Assembly (NCBI RefSeq): GCF_947489035.1
Contig: NZ_CANLCI010000024.1
Coordinates: forward strand, 1-64,000
DNA: 64,000 nucleotides
DNA from: an uncultured Ferrimonas sp.
Lineage (GTDB): Bacteria > Pseudomonadota > Gammaproteobacteria > Enterobacterales > Shewanellaceae
Direction of reading: 5' to 3'
The notes under the pieces are model-generated. The model had not been told where the DNA came from. It saw only the letters and a list, made by a program, of their open reading frames with translations, and searched no databases. Positions 45,685 to 54,551 of this stretch are shown here, piece by piece. Each line of letters opens with the position of its first letter. Positions within the stretch are counted from its first letter, which is position 1. The translations under genes and the position numbers were made by a program.

Positions 45685-47240
45685 TGAGCCCTAATCAAAT
45701 CAGTGGCCAAGCGCAAACCTTGACCACCAGTGTGGCCTACCACGCAGAGCCAGCGCAGGTGTACCACAGCCTGTGCCACAACCAAGCCAACACCCTGTTG
45801 CTGGAATCGGCCGAGATCGAATCCAAAGCCGGATTAAAAAGCCTGATCATGCTCGACGCCGCCATTGCGCTGCGTTGCATGGGGCGCACGGTGACCGTTA
45901 GCGCATTAACCGCCAACGGCCGTAACCTGATGCCCTTTATTGCCCAGCAACTGGCGCCGTTTGCGCCGGTGGAGAGTGGCGACACCATGACAGTGCAGCT
46001 GCCTGCCGTTGCCGCAGGCCTCGATGAAGACAGCCGCTTAACCGCGCCATCGCCGTTAACGGTACTGCGCTTATTGCAGCAAAACATTCAATCCGATAAC
46101 GCCCTGCCGGAGTCCATTTTGCTCGCCGGTGCCTTCGCCTTTGATCTGGTGGCCAGTGTAGAGCCACTGCCAGAGGTGGCCGACAGCGCCAACAACTGCC
46201 CGGATTACCTGTTCTATCTGGCCGAAACCACCTTGGTGTTGGATCACCAAGCCCGTAACGCCCGGGTTATTGGCACCGTGTTCTCTGGCGAATTGGCAGA
46301 GCAAGTACGCAACGACAAACGCCAGCGCCTTGGTGCCATTGCGGCGCAGTTAAAACAGCCTTTAGCCGCCCTGCCTAACAGCCCAGTGGCACCAGCATCG
46401 GTGGCCATCAACCAAAGCGACGCCCAGTTTATGGCCACCGTTGATGAGCTGAAAGAGCACGTTCGCGCTGGGGACATCTTTCAGGTGGTGCCCGCCCGGC
46501 GTTTTTCGCTGCCTTGCCCAGAGCCGATCTCCGCTTACCAGCGGCTGCGTCAGCTTAATCCCAGCCCGTACATGTTTTACATGCAGGCGCCAGACTTCAC
46601 CCTGTTTGGGGCCTCACCAGAAAGCGCACTGAAATACGAAGTGGCCAGCAACCAAGTGGAGATCTACCCCATTGCGGGCACTCGCCAACGCGGCAAGCAC
46701 AGCGACGGCAGCATCGATCACGACTTAGACGGCCGCATCGAATTGGGGCTGCGCCAAGATCAAAAAGAGCTATCAGAGCACCTGATGCTGGTGGATCTGG
46801 CCCGCAACGACGTAGCCCGCATCAGCCAACCGGGCACCCGTAAAGTGGCCGAGCTATTAAAGGTGGATCGCTACAGCCACGTAATGCACTTGGTGTCGCG
46901 GGTAACTGGCCAACTGCGTACCGATCTGGATGCGCTGCACGCCTACCAAGCCTGCATGAACATGGGCACCTTAACCGGCGCTCCCAAGGTGCGCGCGGCC
47001 CAGTTGCTGCGCCAAGCGGAAGGCGAACGCCGTGGCAGTTATGGCGGCGCCGTGGGTTACTTAAATGGCCGCGGCGACATGGACACCTGCATCGTTATCC
47101 GCTCGGCCTTGGTCAACAACGGCGTTGCCCACGTGCAAGCCGGTGCTGGCGTGGTGTACGACTCCGATCCCCAAAGCGAAGCGGACGAAACCCGCAACAA
47201 AGCCCAAGCGGTGCTGCGCGCCATCGGAGGTGAAGCATGA
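45684..47240 (+). CDS. trpE: anthranilate synthase component I
   Basis: 518 residues. Uses chorismate and ammonia from TrpG to make anthranilate. The N-terminal LLLESAEIESK motif forms the tryptophan feedback site. Catalytic-domain motifs are AGDIFQVVPARRF, PSPYMFYMQAPDF, GASPESALKYE, PIAGTRQRGK, LMLVDLARNDVARI, GTLTGAPKVRA and GGAVGYLNGRGDMDTCIVIRS. Stop and the trpG start overlap (ATGA). Confidence 0.97.
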   Translation: MSPNQISGQAQTLTTSVAYHAEPAQVYHSLCHNQANTLLLESAEIESKAGLKSLIMLDAAIALRCMGRTVTVSALTANGRNLMPFIAQQLAPFAPVESGDTMTVQLPAVAAGLDEDSRLTAPSPLTVLRLLQQNIQSDNALPESILLAGAFAFDLVASVEPLPEVADSANNCPDYLFYLAETTLVLDHQARNARVIGTVFSGELAEQVRNDKRQRLGAIAAQLKQPLAALPNSPVAPASVAINQSDAQFMATVDELKEHVRAGDIFQVVPARRFSLPCPEPISAYQRLRQLNPSPYMFYMQAPDFTLFGASPESALKYEVASNQVEIYPIAGTRQRGKHSDGSIDHDLDGRIELGLRQDQKELSEHLMLVDLARNDVARISQPGTRKVAELLKVDRYSHVMHLVSRVTGQLRTDLDALHAYQACMNMGTLTGAPKVRAAQLLRQAEGERRGSYGGAVGYLNGRGDMDTCIVIRSALVNNGVAHVQAGAGVVYDSDPQSEADETRNKAQAVLRAIGGEA

Positions 47241-47833
47241 TCCCAATTACCCTGCTCGATAACTTCGATTCCTTTACTTGGAATCTGGTGGATCAGTTTC
47301 GCAGCCTCGGCTACCCCGTTACCGTGTACCGCAACGACATCGACGCCAAGCAGCTCGCGGCTAAGTTGCTGGCGCAAACGGAGCCCGGAGTGCTAGTGCT
47401 GTCCCCCGGCCCCGGCGCGCCCCATGATGCGGGCTGCCTGATGGAGCTTATCGCCCTGTGTGCTGGCAAGGTACCGATGCTGGGGATCTGCTTAGGCCAC
47501 CAAGCGATGATTGAACACTACGGCGGCAAGGTTGGCCGCGCCGCCCAATTGATGCACGGCAAATCCAGCCCAATGCAGCACGACAACGGCCCACTGTTTG
47601 CCGGTTTGCCCAACCCATTGCAGGTGGCGCGCTATCACTCGTTAGTGGGGCTGAAAATTCCAGCGCAACTGACCGTTACCGCCCACGTAGACGAGATGGC
47701 GATGGCAATCGTGCAGCCGCACGACCGCGCTGTGGGTTTTCAATTCCACCCAGAGTCCATTTTAACCGAACACGGGGCGTTACTGCTGCGCCAAACCCTG
47801 AGCTTACTGACCAAGGAAGAGCCTTTATGTTGA
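47237..47833 (+). CDS. trpG: anthranilate synthase component II (glutamine amidotransferase)
   Basis: 198 residues, class I glutamine amidotransferase. DNFDSFTWNLVDQF, the oxyanion VLSPGPGAP, nucleophile Cys in LGICLGHQAM, and the His-Glu pair in FQFHPESILTEHG. It is a separate gene here, not fused to trpD as in E. coli. It overlaps trpD by seven bases. Confidence 0.97.
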   Translation: MIPITLLDNFDSFTWNLVDQFRSLGYPVTVYRNDIDAKQLAAKLLAQTEPGVLVLSPGPGAPHDAGCLMELIALCAGKVPMLGICLGHQAMIEHYGGKVGRAAQLMHGKSSPMQHDNGPLFAGLPNPLQVARYHSLVGLKIPAQLTVTAHVDEMAMAIVQPHDRAVGFQFHPESILTEHGALLLRQTLSLLTKEEPLC

Positions 47834-48837
47834 TCACCGATCTGTTAGCCCAGCTGTTGGCGGGACAATCATTAACCCAAGCCCAAAGCCACGATCTGTT
47901 CAGCCAAGTGGTGGCTGGCGACGTGACCGAAGCGCAATTGGCCAGCGCCCTGACCGCACTCAAGCTCAAAGGCGAAACCATTGACGAGATCGCCGGTGCG
48001 GCGCTGGCGCTGCGCCAAGCCGCCACCCCATTCCCCCGCCCCGCTGGCGATCTGCTCGACATCGTTGGCACCGGCGGCGATGGTGCCAACACCATCAATA
48101 TCTCCACCACCGCCACCTTTGTCGCCGCCGCGGCCGGGGCGCGGGTAGCCAAACACGGCAGCCGCAGTGTCTCCTCCAAGTCCGGCTCGTCAGACATGCT
48201 CAGTCAATTTGGCATCAACCTCACCATGAGCCCAGAGCAGTCGGCGCAGTGCCTGAACCAGCTGGGAGTGACTTTCCTGTTTGCGCCGCACTACCACGCC
48301 GGGATGAAATACGCCGCGCCGGTACGGCAACAACTGAAAACTCGCACCCTATTTAACATCATGGGGCCACTGATCAACCCCGCTCGGCCAAACCAGATGC
48401 TGCTGGGGGTGTACTCCCCAGAGCTGGTGGAACCCATCGCCAAGGTGCTGCAAAGCCTTGGGGTGGAGCGCGCCTTGGTGGTGCACGGTCTGGGCTTAGA
48501 TGAACTGGCGGTGCATGGCCAAAGCCATGTGATTGAACTGAAAGAGGGTCAGCTTTACCCACGCAGCTACACCCCACAACAACTGGGCGTGGATCAGTTT
48601 GACATCCAAGAGTTAGAAGGCGGCGAGCCCGAGTACAACATGGCCATCAGCCGCGACTTGCTTGGCGGCGGTGGCAGCCCAGCGCAGCGCGCCGCCGTGG
48701 CGGTGAATGCCGGTGCTGGCCTTTACCTTGCAGGCAAAGCCGACACCATTGCCGCAGGCACCAAGCTGGCCTTGGCCACCATGGACAGCGGCAAAGCGCT
48801 GGCGCTGATCAATGCGTTTGCGGAGGCCAGCCAATGA
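47827..48837 (+). CDS. trpD: anthranilate phosphoribosyltransferase
   Basis: 336 residues; transfers phosphoribosyl from PRPP to anthranilate. The glycine-rich VGTGGDGANTINISTT loop, KHGSRSVSSKSGSSDML, FLFAPHYHAGMKYAAPVRQQL, FNIMGPLINPARP and VVHGLGLDEL are all present. ATGA overlap with trpCF. Confidence 0.97.
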   Translation: MLITDLLAQLLAGQSLTQAQSHDLFSQVVAGDVTEAQLASALTALKLKGETIDEIAGAALALRQAATPFPRPAGDLLDIVGTGGDGANTINISTTATFVAAAAGARVAKHGSRSVSSKSGSSDMLSQFGINLTMSPEQSAQCLNQLGVTFLFAPHYHAGMKYAAPVRQQLKTRTLFNIMGPLINPARPNQMLLGVYSPELVEPIAKVLQSLGVERALVVHGLGLDELAVHGQSHVIELKEGQLYPRSYTPQQLGVDQFDIQELEGGEPEYNMAISRDLLGGGGSPAQRAAVAVNAGAGLYLAGKADTIAAGTKLALATMDSGKALALINAFAEASQ

Positions 48838-50210
48838 GCCTGCTGATCACCGATACCGTGCTGGATAAGATTGTCGCCACCAAGCCCGGCCACATCGATG
48901 CCCTCGCCGCCAAGTTTGGCGAGCTGCTGGATACCCGCGCCGCGCCATCGGATCGCAGCTTATTTGCCGCGCTGTCTCAGCCTAATGCTGGCTTTATTTT
49001 AGAGTGCAAAAAGGCCAGCCCCTCCAAAGGGCTGATCCGCGCCGACTTCGATCCGGTTGCCATCGGCACCATCTACAACGACTACGCCGCCGCGATTTCG
49101 GTGCTGACCGATGAGCAATTTTTCCAAGGCGACTTTGATTACCTAAAAGCGGTACGCGATGCGGTGTCGGTGCCGGTGCTGTGCAAAGATTTCATCATCG
49201 ATCCTCGCCAGCTGCGCTTAGCGCGCCACCTCGGGGCCGACGCGGCGCTGCTGATGCTATCAGTCTTATCGGATCAGCTTTATCTGCAACTGGCGGCCGA
49301 AGCCAAACTGCTGGGGCTGGATATCCTCACCGAAGTCAGCAACGAAGCGGAGATGGCCCGCGCCATCGCGCTGGACGCCAACATCATCGGCATCAACAAC
49401 CGCGACTTGCGCGATCTGTCGGTGGACTTAGCGATGACCGAACGACTGGCGCCGCTGGTGCCTGCCGGTAAAGTGGTGATCAGCGAATCCGGCATCTACC
49501 AACACAGCCAAGTGCGCCGCTTAAGCCCGCTAGTAAATGGCTTTTTGGTGGGCAGCAGCTTAACCGAGCAAGCCAACATTGATCTGGCTTGTCGCCAGCT
49601 GATTTTTGGCCACAACAAAGTGTGCGGCCTCACTCGCCCAGCCGATGCCACAGCCGTGGCGCAAGCGGGGGCACTGTATGGCGGGCTGATCTTTGCAGAA
49701 AAATCGCCACGACGGATCCCCTTAAGCCAAGCGCGTGACATAACCGCCGCTGCTGATCTCAATTTTGTTGGGGTGTTTGTGAACCAACCAATGCAAGAGA
49801 TCGCCTATGTCGCCAACGCTCTTGGCCTGCATGCGGTGCAACTGCATGGCAACGAAACCGACGCAGACATCAACCGTTTGCGCCAGTCGGTGCAGTGCCA
49901 AATTTGGAAAGCAGTAAAGCCAGACAACAGCAACCGCGTCAATAACGCCGATCGTCTACTGTACGACAGCGCCAAAGCGGGGCAATTTGGTGGCACCGGC
50001 CACAGTTTTGATTGGAGCCTGCTCGGCCCCGATCGGCGAGACGCCATGTTGGCCGGTGGCATAGGCCCCGACAACATCGATGCCGCCATCCACGCCGGCT
50101 GCTTGGGCTTGGATCTGAATTCCGCCATTGAAGACGCCCCAGGCCACAAAAATCATCAACAGCTGCGCCACTGCTTTCAAGTGCTGCGCCGCTACGGCAA
50201 GCTTTGTTAA
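48834..50210 (+). CDS. trpCF: bifunctional indole-3-glycerol phosphate synthase / phosphoribosylanthranilate isomerase
   Basis: 458 residues, two fused TIM barrels as in E. coli TrpC. Domain 1 (1-255, IGPS): FILECKKASPSKGLI, AISVLTDEQFFQGDFDYL, VLCKDFIIDP, IGINNRDL, ISESGI and FLVGSSLT. Domain 2 (256-458, PRAI): KVCGLTRPADA with catalytic Cys, GLIFAEKSPRRI, VQLHGNE, and GGIGPDNI, LDLNSAIEDAPGHKNH near the end. Separated from trpB by 13 bp. Confidence 0.97.
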   Translation: MSLLITDTVLDKIVATKPGHIDALAAKFGELLDTRAAPSDRSLFAALSQPNAGFILECKKASPSKGLIRADFDPVAIGTIYNDYAAAISVLTDEQFFQGDFDYLKAVRDAVSVPVLCKDFIIDPRQLRLARHLGADAALLMLSVLSDQLYLQLAAEAKLLGLDILTEVSNEAEMARAIALDANIIGINNRDLRDLSVDLAMTERLAPLVPAGKVVISESGIYQHSQVRRLSPLVNGFLVGSSLTEQANIDLACRQLIFGHNKVCGLTRPADATAVAQAGALYGGLIFAEKSPRRIPLSQARDITAAADLNFVGVFVNQPMQEIAYVANALGLHAVQLHGNETDADINRLRQSVQCQIWKAVKPDNSNRVNNADRLLYDSAKAGQFGGTGHSFDWSLLGPDRRDAMLAGGIGPDNIDAAIHAGCLGLDLNSAIEDAPGHKNHQQLRHCFQVLRRYGKLC

Positions 50211-50223
50211 GAGAGAATGAAAG

Positions 50224-51411
50224 ATGAGTATTTTAGATCCCTATTTCGGCCAATTTGGCGGCCAATACGTGGCCCAGGTGCTGGTACCGGCGCTGGATCA
50301 GTTAGAGAAGGCGTTTATTGACGCCCAAAACGATCCGCTGTTTCAACGCGAGTTTATCGAGCTGCTGCAAGAGTACGCCGGTCGCCCCACCGCATTAACG
50401 CTGACCCGTAACTTCAGCCCTAACCCGCTGGTGAAAATCTACCTAAAGCGCGAAGATCTGCTGCACGGTGGTGCCCACAAAACCAACCAAGTGCTCGGCC
50501 AGGCACTGCTGGCCAAGCGCATGGGCAAGCAAGAGATCATCGCCGAAACTGGCGCCGGTCAACACGGGGTTGCCACCGCCTTAGCCTGTGCCCTGCTGGG
50601 GTTAAAGTGCCGCATCTACATGGGCGCTAAAGACGTGGAACGACAAAGCCCGAACGTGTTCCGGATGAAGCTGATGGGCGCAGAAGTGATCTCAGTGCAC
50701 GCCGGTTCGGCCACCTTAAAAGACGCCTGTAACGAAGCGCTGCGGGATTGGAGCGCCAACTACGACAGCGCCCACTATCTGCTGGGCACCGCTGCTGGGC
50801 CACACCCATTCCCAACCATCGTGCGCGAATTCCAAAAGATGATTGGCGAGGAAGCGAAGCAGCAGATCCTAGCCAAAGAGGGTCGGCTGCCGGACGCCGC
50901 CATCGCCTGTGTTGGCGGCGGCTCGAACGCCATTGGCTTGTTTGCTGACTTTATTGAAGAGGAATCGGTGCAGCTGATTGGGGTTGAACCCGCCGGATTG
51001 GGGATCGACACCGACAAGCACGGGGCGCCGCTCACCCACGGCAAACTGGGGATCTTCTTCGGCATGAAAGCACCGCTGATGCAGGACAGCCACGGCCAGA
51101 TTGAAGAGTCCTATTCCATCTCGGCGGGCTTGGATTTCCCATCGGTGGGGCCACAACACGCCCACTTGGCGGACATTGGCCGAGCGCAGTACCCGTCGGT
51201 TACCGACGATGAAGCACTGCAAGCGTTCCAACGCCTAGCCAAAACCGAAGGCATCATTCCGGCACTGGAATCGGCTCATGCCTTGGCGCACGCCTACAAA
51301 ATGGCGGCAGAAGCCAAGGACGAAACGGTGCTGCTGGTTAACCTTTCCGGCCGCGGCGACAAAGACATCTTTACCGTATACGACATCTTAGAAAAGGAGG
51401 GTTCGCTGTGA
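50224..51411 (+). CDS. trpB: tryptophan synthase beta subunit
   Basis: 395 residues; PLP-dependent condensation of indole and serine. [21 protein letters not shown], the PLP-lysine motif [16 protein letters not shown] (Lys in HKTN), [21 protein letters not shown] for PLP phosphate binding, and [14 protein letters not shown]. Its stop overlaps the GTG start of trpA, with AAAAGGAGGG inside the end of the gene. Confidence 0.98.
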   Translation: MSILDPYFGQFGGQYVAQVLVPALDQLEKAFIDAQNDPLFQREFIELLQEYAGRPTALTLTRNFSPNPLVKIYLKREDLLHGGAHKTNQVLGQALLAKRMGKQEIIAETGAGQHGVATALACALLGLKCRIYMGAKDVERQSPNVFRMKLMGAEVISVHAGSATLKDACNEALRDWSANYDSAHYLLGTAAGPHPFPTIVREFQKMIGEEAKQQILAKEGRLPDAAIACVGGGSNAIGLFADFIEEESVQLIGVEPAGLGIDTDKHGAPLTHGKLGIFFGMKAPLMQDSHGQIEESYSISAGLDFPSVGPQHAHLADIGRAQYPSVTDDEALQAFQRLAKTEGIIPALESAHALAHAYKMAAEAKDETVLLVNLSGRGDKDIFTVYDILEKEGSL

Positions 51412-52220
51412 GCCGCTATCAACAACTGTTTGCCCGCCTGAGTGAGCGTGGCGAAGGCGCTTTCGTTCCTTTTGTTACCCTTGGCGATCCAAGCGCTGCC
51501 GATGCCGTGGCGGTGATCGATGCGTTAGTGGCCGGTGGTGCCGATGCGTTGGAATTGGGCATTCCCTTTTCCGATCCCGCCGCCGATGGCCCCACCATTC
51601 AAAACGCCAACCTGCGAGCCTTAAATGCGGGCGTTACCCCAAGCCAATGCTTCGAGATCCTAACCCAAGTGCGCGCGCGCTATCCGGATCTGCCTATCGG
51701 GCTGCTGGTGTACGCTAACTTAGTGTTTTCACCTGGGCTGGACGTGTTCTATCAACGCTGCGCCGACGCTGGGGTGGATTCGGTGCTGGTGGCCGATGTG
51801 CCCGTGCATGCCTCCGCCGACTTTGCCGCCGCCGCGAAAAGCGCCGGTGTGGCGCCCATCTTTATTGCCCCGCCGAATGCCGACAGCGCCACCTTGCAAC
51901 AAGTGGCCAGCGAAGGGCAAGGCTACACCTACTTGCTTTCCCGCGCTGGGGTAACCGGCACCGAAACCGCGGCGGGGATGCCAGTGGATCATCTGCTGGC
52001 GGATCTGGCCAAGCTGAATGCGCCACCGGCGATCCTAGGCTTTGGCATTGCCAAGCCACAGCAGGTGCAAGCGGCCATCGCCGCCGGCGCCGCTGGGGCG
52101 ATCTCCGGCTCGGCAGTGGTTAACATCATCGAACAGCATCTGCATGATCCAAGCGCACGCGATGCAGCCCTGACTGAGTTTGTTAAAAACATGAAGGCAG
52201 CAACGATTCACGCAGCCTAG
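51408..52220 (+). CDS. trpA: tryptophan synthase alpha subunit
   Basis: 270 residues from a GTG at 51408. TIM barrel cleaving indole-3-glycerol phosphate. [10 protein letters not shown] with the catalytic Glu region, [20 protein letters not shown] (Asp60 equivalent), [26 protein letters not shown] and [21 protein letters not shown]. Last gene of the trp biosynthetic series; yciB follows after a hairpin. Confidence 0.97.
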   Translation: MSRYQQLFARLSERGEGAFVPFVTLGDPSAADAVAVIDALVAGGADALELGIPFSDPAADGPTIQNANLRALNAGVTPSQCFEILTQVRARYPDLPIGLLVYANLVFSPGLDVFYQRCADAGVDSVLVADVPVHASADFAAAAKSAGVAPIFIAPPNADSATLQQVASEGQGYTYLLSRAGVTGTETAAGMPVDHLLADLAKLNAPPAILGFGIAKPQQVQAAIAAGAAGAISGSAVVNIIEQHLHDPSARDAALTEFVKNMKAATIHAA

Positions 52221-52230
52221 GCTGACAATA

Positions 52231-52269
52231 GGATGGGGCTTCAGTATGCTTTGGCGCTACGCCCCATCC
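52231..52269 (+). promoter_or_regulatory. inverted repeat between trpA and yciB
   Basis: GGATGGGGC (52231-52239) and GCCCCATCC (52261-52269) pair perfectly over 9 bp around a 21-base loop. No T-run follows, so it looks more like an RNA-processing or stabilising element than a terminator; yciB may be co-transcribed at reduced level. Confidence 0.4.
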
Positions 52270-52294
52270 GTTGCTCAACCTAGTGAGACGCTGA

Positions 52295-52828
52295 ATGAAA
52301 CAACTGCTCGATTTTTTACCGCTGCTGGTCTTCTTTGTGGCCTACAAGTTTTACGGGATCTTCGCCGCGACCGCTGCGATCATCGCCGCCTCAGCGATCC
52401 AATTAGGGTTGATGTATACCCTTTACCGTAAAGTCGAAAAGATGCACCTGATCACCTTTGCCCTGCTGTTTGTGTTTGGCGGTGCCACGGTGTTTTTTCA
52501 AGACGACACCTTCATCAAATGGAAAGTCACCATTGTCTACGGTTTATTCACTCTGGCCTTACTGATCAGTAACTTAATGGATAAACCGGTGATGAAAGCG
52601 ATGCTGGGTAAAGAGATGAAGTTGCCGGATCTGATCTGGAAGAAGGTGGGTTATGGCTGGGCTGCTTTTTTTGCCAGCTGCGCCAGCGCCAACTTATACA
52701 TCGCCTTTAACCTGCCCCAAGAAACCTGGGTTAACTTTAAAGTGTTTGGCTTAACAGGGCTCACCATCGGCTTTACCGTGCTGACCTTTATCTACCTGTT
52801 TAAGTACCTTCCCAAAGAAGAGAAATAA
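52295..52828 (+). CDS. yciB: YciB/IspZ inner-membrane septation protein
   Basis: 177 residues with five membrane segments. MKQLLDFLPLLVFFVAYKFYGIFAATAAIIAASAIQ at the N terminus, split by charged turns, FGGATVFFQDDTFIKWKVTIVYGLF and ANLYIAFNLPQETWVNFKVFGLTG are diagnostic. The family takes part in envelope synthesis and cell division. Location near the trp operon is conserved with E. coli. Followed by a strong terminator. Confidence 0.96.
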   Translation: MKQLLDFLPLLVFFVAYKFYGIFAATAAIIAASAIQLGLMYTLYRKVEKMHLITFALLFVFGGATVFFQDDTFIKWKVTIVYGLFTLALLISNLMDKPVMKAMLGKEMKLPDLIWKKVGYGWAAFFASCASANLYIAFNLPQETWVNFKVFGLTGLTIGFTVLTFIYLFKYLPKEEK

Positions 52829-52848
52829 CACCGCAGCAATAACGCCAA

Positions 52849-52883
52849 ACGCCGCCTTAGTAACCTAAGGCGGCGTTTTTATT
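52849..52883 (+). terminator. terminator after yciB
   Basis: AACGCCGCCTTAG / CTAAGGCGGCGTT stem with a TAAC loop and T-rich tail; ends the trp-yciB transcript. Confidence 0.92.
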
Positions 52884-52961
52884 GTTGCTTACTCGATGTC
52901 AAACCAACAAAACGCGGATCTGCCGCAAGCGACTGTCGACACCGAGCCAAACACAGACAAC

Positions 52962-52990
52962 AAAAAACCAGCGACAATGCGCTGGTTTTT
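52962..52990 (-). terminator. terminator of the small-peptide gene
   Basis: AAAAACCAGCG / CGCTGGTTTTT stem with A- and T-runs. On the minus strand it follows the 32-codon ORF by about 45 bp. Confidence 0.85.
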
Positions 52991-53032
52991 CGTTTTTGGC
53001 CTAGGCACTGAGCCAAGACCGGACTCTGTCGA

Positions 53033-53131
53033 TTAACGCAGAGAGAACATACCACCGTTAGACCAGTTTGATGCAGTGCTGTGGCAAGCGAAAGTGGTGT
53101 ACAGGGATACGTTGTAAGTGAACATGTTCAT
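53033..53131 (-). CDS. 32-residue peptide of unknown function, codon-optimised
   Basis: ATG at 53131, with GGAG (53138-53141) seven bases upstream, runs to TAA at 53033. The product begins MNMFTYNVSLYTTFACHST and ends NWSNGGMFSLR; it is rich in Ser, Thr, Asn and aromatic residues with a single Cys and no membrane helix. Codons are those of highly expressed genes (AAC, TTC, TAC, GGT, CTG, CGT), as in pflB, unlike the 174 bases upstream, although that frame remains open to 53305. A promoter at 53301-53328 and a terminator at 52962 frame it as its own unit with a leader of about 160 nt. No family recognised. A longer 90-residue product is possible but its ATG overlaps the -10 box. Confidence 0.6.
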   Translation of the reverse strand: MNMFTYNVSLYTTFACHSTASNWSNGGMFSLR

Positions 53132-53300
53132 ATTAAACTCCGGTAATGTATTTAGTAATTTAGATGACAGATTCGAAGGTGCAGTTCCTTGGCGCAAACT
53201 CGATTCCGTGGAGTCATCCTGGTTACTCAGTTCCTTGGAGTGACTGTGGTCTTCCTGACCGAACACGGGGTCGACAGGCTGTCCTCTGTCGACGGGGAGC

Positions 53301-53328
53301 ATCATAGCAAACCGTAATTTTATTACAA
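53301..53328 (-). promoter_or_regulatory. sigma-70 promoter of the small-peptide gene
   Basis: On the minus strand, -35 TTGTAA (53323-53328), 16-bp spacer, -10 TATGAT (53301-53306). The downstream leader contains the inverted repeat GTCGACAG ... CTGTCGAC and two copies of CCAAGGAACTG, which may form a regulatory structure. Confidence 0.65.
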
Positions 53329-53351
53329 TCTTTTTTGTGACTTAACGCACA

Positions 53352-53371
53352 TTCACAGACATTTGTGAAAG
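53352..53371. promoter_or_regulatory. palindromic operator candidate, copy 1
   Basis: TTCACAGACATTTGTGAAAG contains the inverted arms TTCACA/TGTGAA. It lies about 25 bp upstream of the -35 of the small-peptide promoter. Confidence 0.45.
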
Positions 53372-53403
53372 TTAACAACAAATAGAACCTTGACACTCGT
53401 TTT

Positions 53404-53423
53404 TTCACAGGCGCAAGTGAAAG
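53404..53423. promoter_or_regulatory. palindromic operator candidate, copy 2
   Basis: TTCACAGGCGCAAGTGAAAG shares both arms and exact length with the sequence at 53352-53371; the copies start 52 bp apart, about five helical turns. The same regulator probably binds both. Confidence 0.45.
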
Positions 53424-53564
53424 CGACTCTGCTGCGCATTCGGTCGATAATCAACCGCCCCCCTGTACCCGCCGCACTTAATGCTGTCCACGGCCAATAA
53501 CGGGAGATCTGCATCCATGCCGCTGAGCGCCACATCAACGCTAATGCTGTGGCTGGCAGGTTGG

Positions 53565-53596
53565 GTGGTTGAGTGGTTGAGTGGTTGAGTGGTTGA
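53565..53596. repeat. 8-bp tandem repeat
   Basis: Four exact copies of GTGGTTGA directly abutting the left target duplication of the mobile element. Confidence 0.9.
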
Positions 53597-53600
53597 TAAG

Positions 53601-53833
53601 GGCTGTGTACCAATTAGCTGTTGAACTTATTGTGCATGACCCGCTGCGGCATAAAGGTCATTGCCGGGACCGCCCGGCGGCGGGCAAGGGACTCGTCCCT
53701 TTGCAATCCCGAGTGCATCGCTAAGCCATGGATGGCGCATCGATGCGGTGCCGAATGGCGCAGTGCAAGGAGCAAAAGTTGACGCGGTGCTAAGGCAATG
53801 GGATCCCAAAGGGAGGCTCCCCCCTTTTTTCTA
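53601..53833. repeat. repeat unit copy 1 of the composite element
   Basis: Starts GGCTGTGTACCAATTAGCTG, includes CGGCATAAAGGTCATTGCCG, the hairpin GGGACTCGTCCC and the segment TAAGCCATGGATGGCGCATC, and ends in GGGAGGCTCCCCCC plus a T-run. Confidence 0.85.
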
Positions 53834-54333
53834 GGCTGTGTACCAATTAGCTGTTGAGCTTATTGCAGCATGACCCGCTGCGGCATAAAGGTCATTGCCG
53901 GGACCGCCCGGCGGCGGGCAAGGGACTCGTCCCTTTGCAATCCCGAGCGCCTCCGAGTGACGACAGCCCCTCGTTCTCGCAGCATTACGTTACAGCAACG
54001 GCCAGATGCGCCATCCATGGCTTAACTGGCCTCTACGGCATCCTGCCTTCGGCTTTACTTCATCACTGCTGCACTCGGCGTCACCAAGTCGGCAGAAAGC
54101 TCTCACCGCCAGATGATTACTTAGCCGTGACAGATACGCCATCCATGGCTTTACTGCTGCATCACAGCGTTGAGCGGTGTACTGCAAAATGAGGTTGAGC
54201 AATAGGATGTTGCGAGTGCATCGCTAAGCCATGGATGGCGCATCGATGCGGTGCCGAATGGCGCAGTGCAAGGAGCAAAAGTTGACGCGGTGCTAAGGCA
54301 ATGGGATCCCAAAGGGAGGCTCCCCCCTCTTTG
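53834..54333. repeat. repeat unit copy 2, interrupted by an insert
   Basis: Nearly identical to copy 1 up to CAATCCCGAG (53946), then an insert of about 260 bp (to about 54210), then the rest of the unit from TGCATCGCTAAGCC to GGGAGGCTCCCCCC. The insert contains two inverted copies of the GCCATCCATGGCTT motif. The duplicated segments differ by only a few bases. Confidence 0.85.
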
Positions 54334-54500
54334 CTACGAGTGAGTGTGCCGTCGCCACGGTGACATAACCACTTGAAAGCAGTGCCATCGAAGCTCGCCG
54401 CAGGCGACAATGGCTACCGCGCAGCAACGCCCACCGTTAACTAATACACAGCCTTGATAAGGGTAACCACAGCGCACGCCCCGCCCCATCGCGCAGACAC

Positions 54501-54531
54501 AAAAAAGCCGCGACCATGGCCGCGGCTTTTT
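54501..54531 (-). terminator. terminator after satP
   Basis: AAAAAGCCGCG / CGCGGCTTTTT stem with an ACCATGGC-type loop; T-run on the minus strand, 20 bp past the satP stop. Confidence 0.88.
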
Positions 54532-54551
54532 GCTGGAAAGCGAAAGAAGGA

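Larger units (their letters stand above)
53601..54453. mobile_element. non-coding composite MITE-like element
   Basis: 853 bp bounded by GGCTGTGTA (53601-53609) and its inverse TACACAGCC (54445-54453), and flanked by the 8-bp direct repeat TTGATAAG (53593-53600 and 54454-54461), a target-site duplication. Inside, the left-end unit occurs twice (from 53601 and from 53834, both GGCTGTGTACCAATTAGCTG...). No ORF of quality and no transposase are present, so it would be mobilised in trans. Ends starting GGC and 8-bp duplications occur in several IS families (IS1595, ISL3, IS6); I cannot assign one. Confidence 0.7.

Noticed and set aside
53565..53596. Possible CRISPR-like array
   Set aside because: Units of eight bases are directly adjacent with no spacers, and no cas genes are present.
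53353..54192. Several 60- to 112-codon ORFs inside the repeat island
   Set aside because: They fall within the duplicated non-coding units, recur only as parts of the repeat, and lack starts with ribosome sites.
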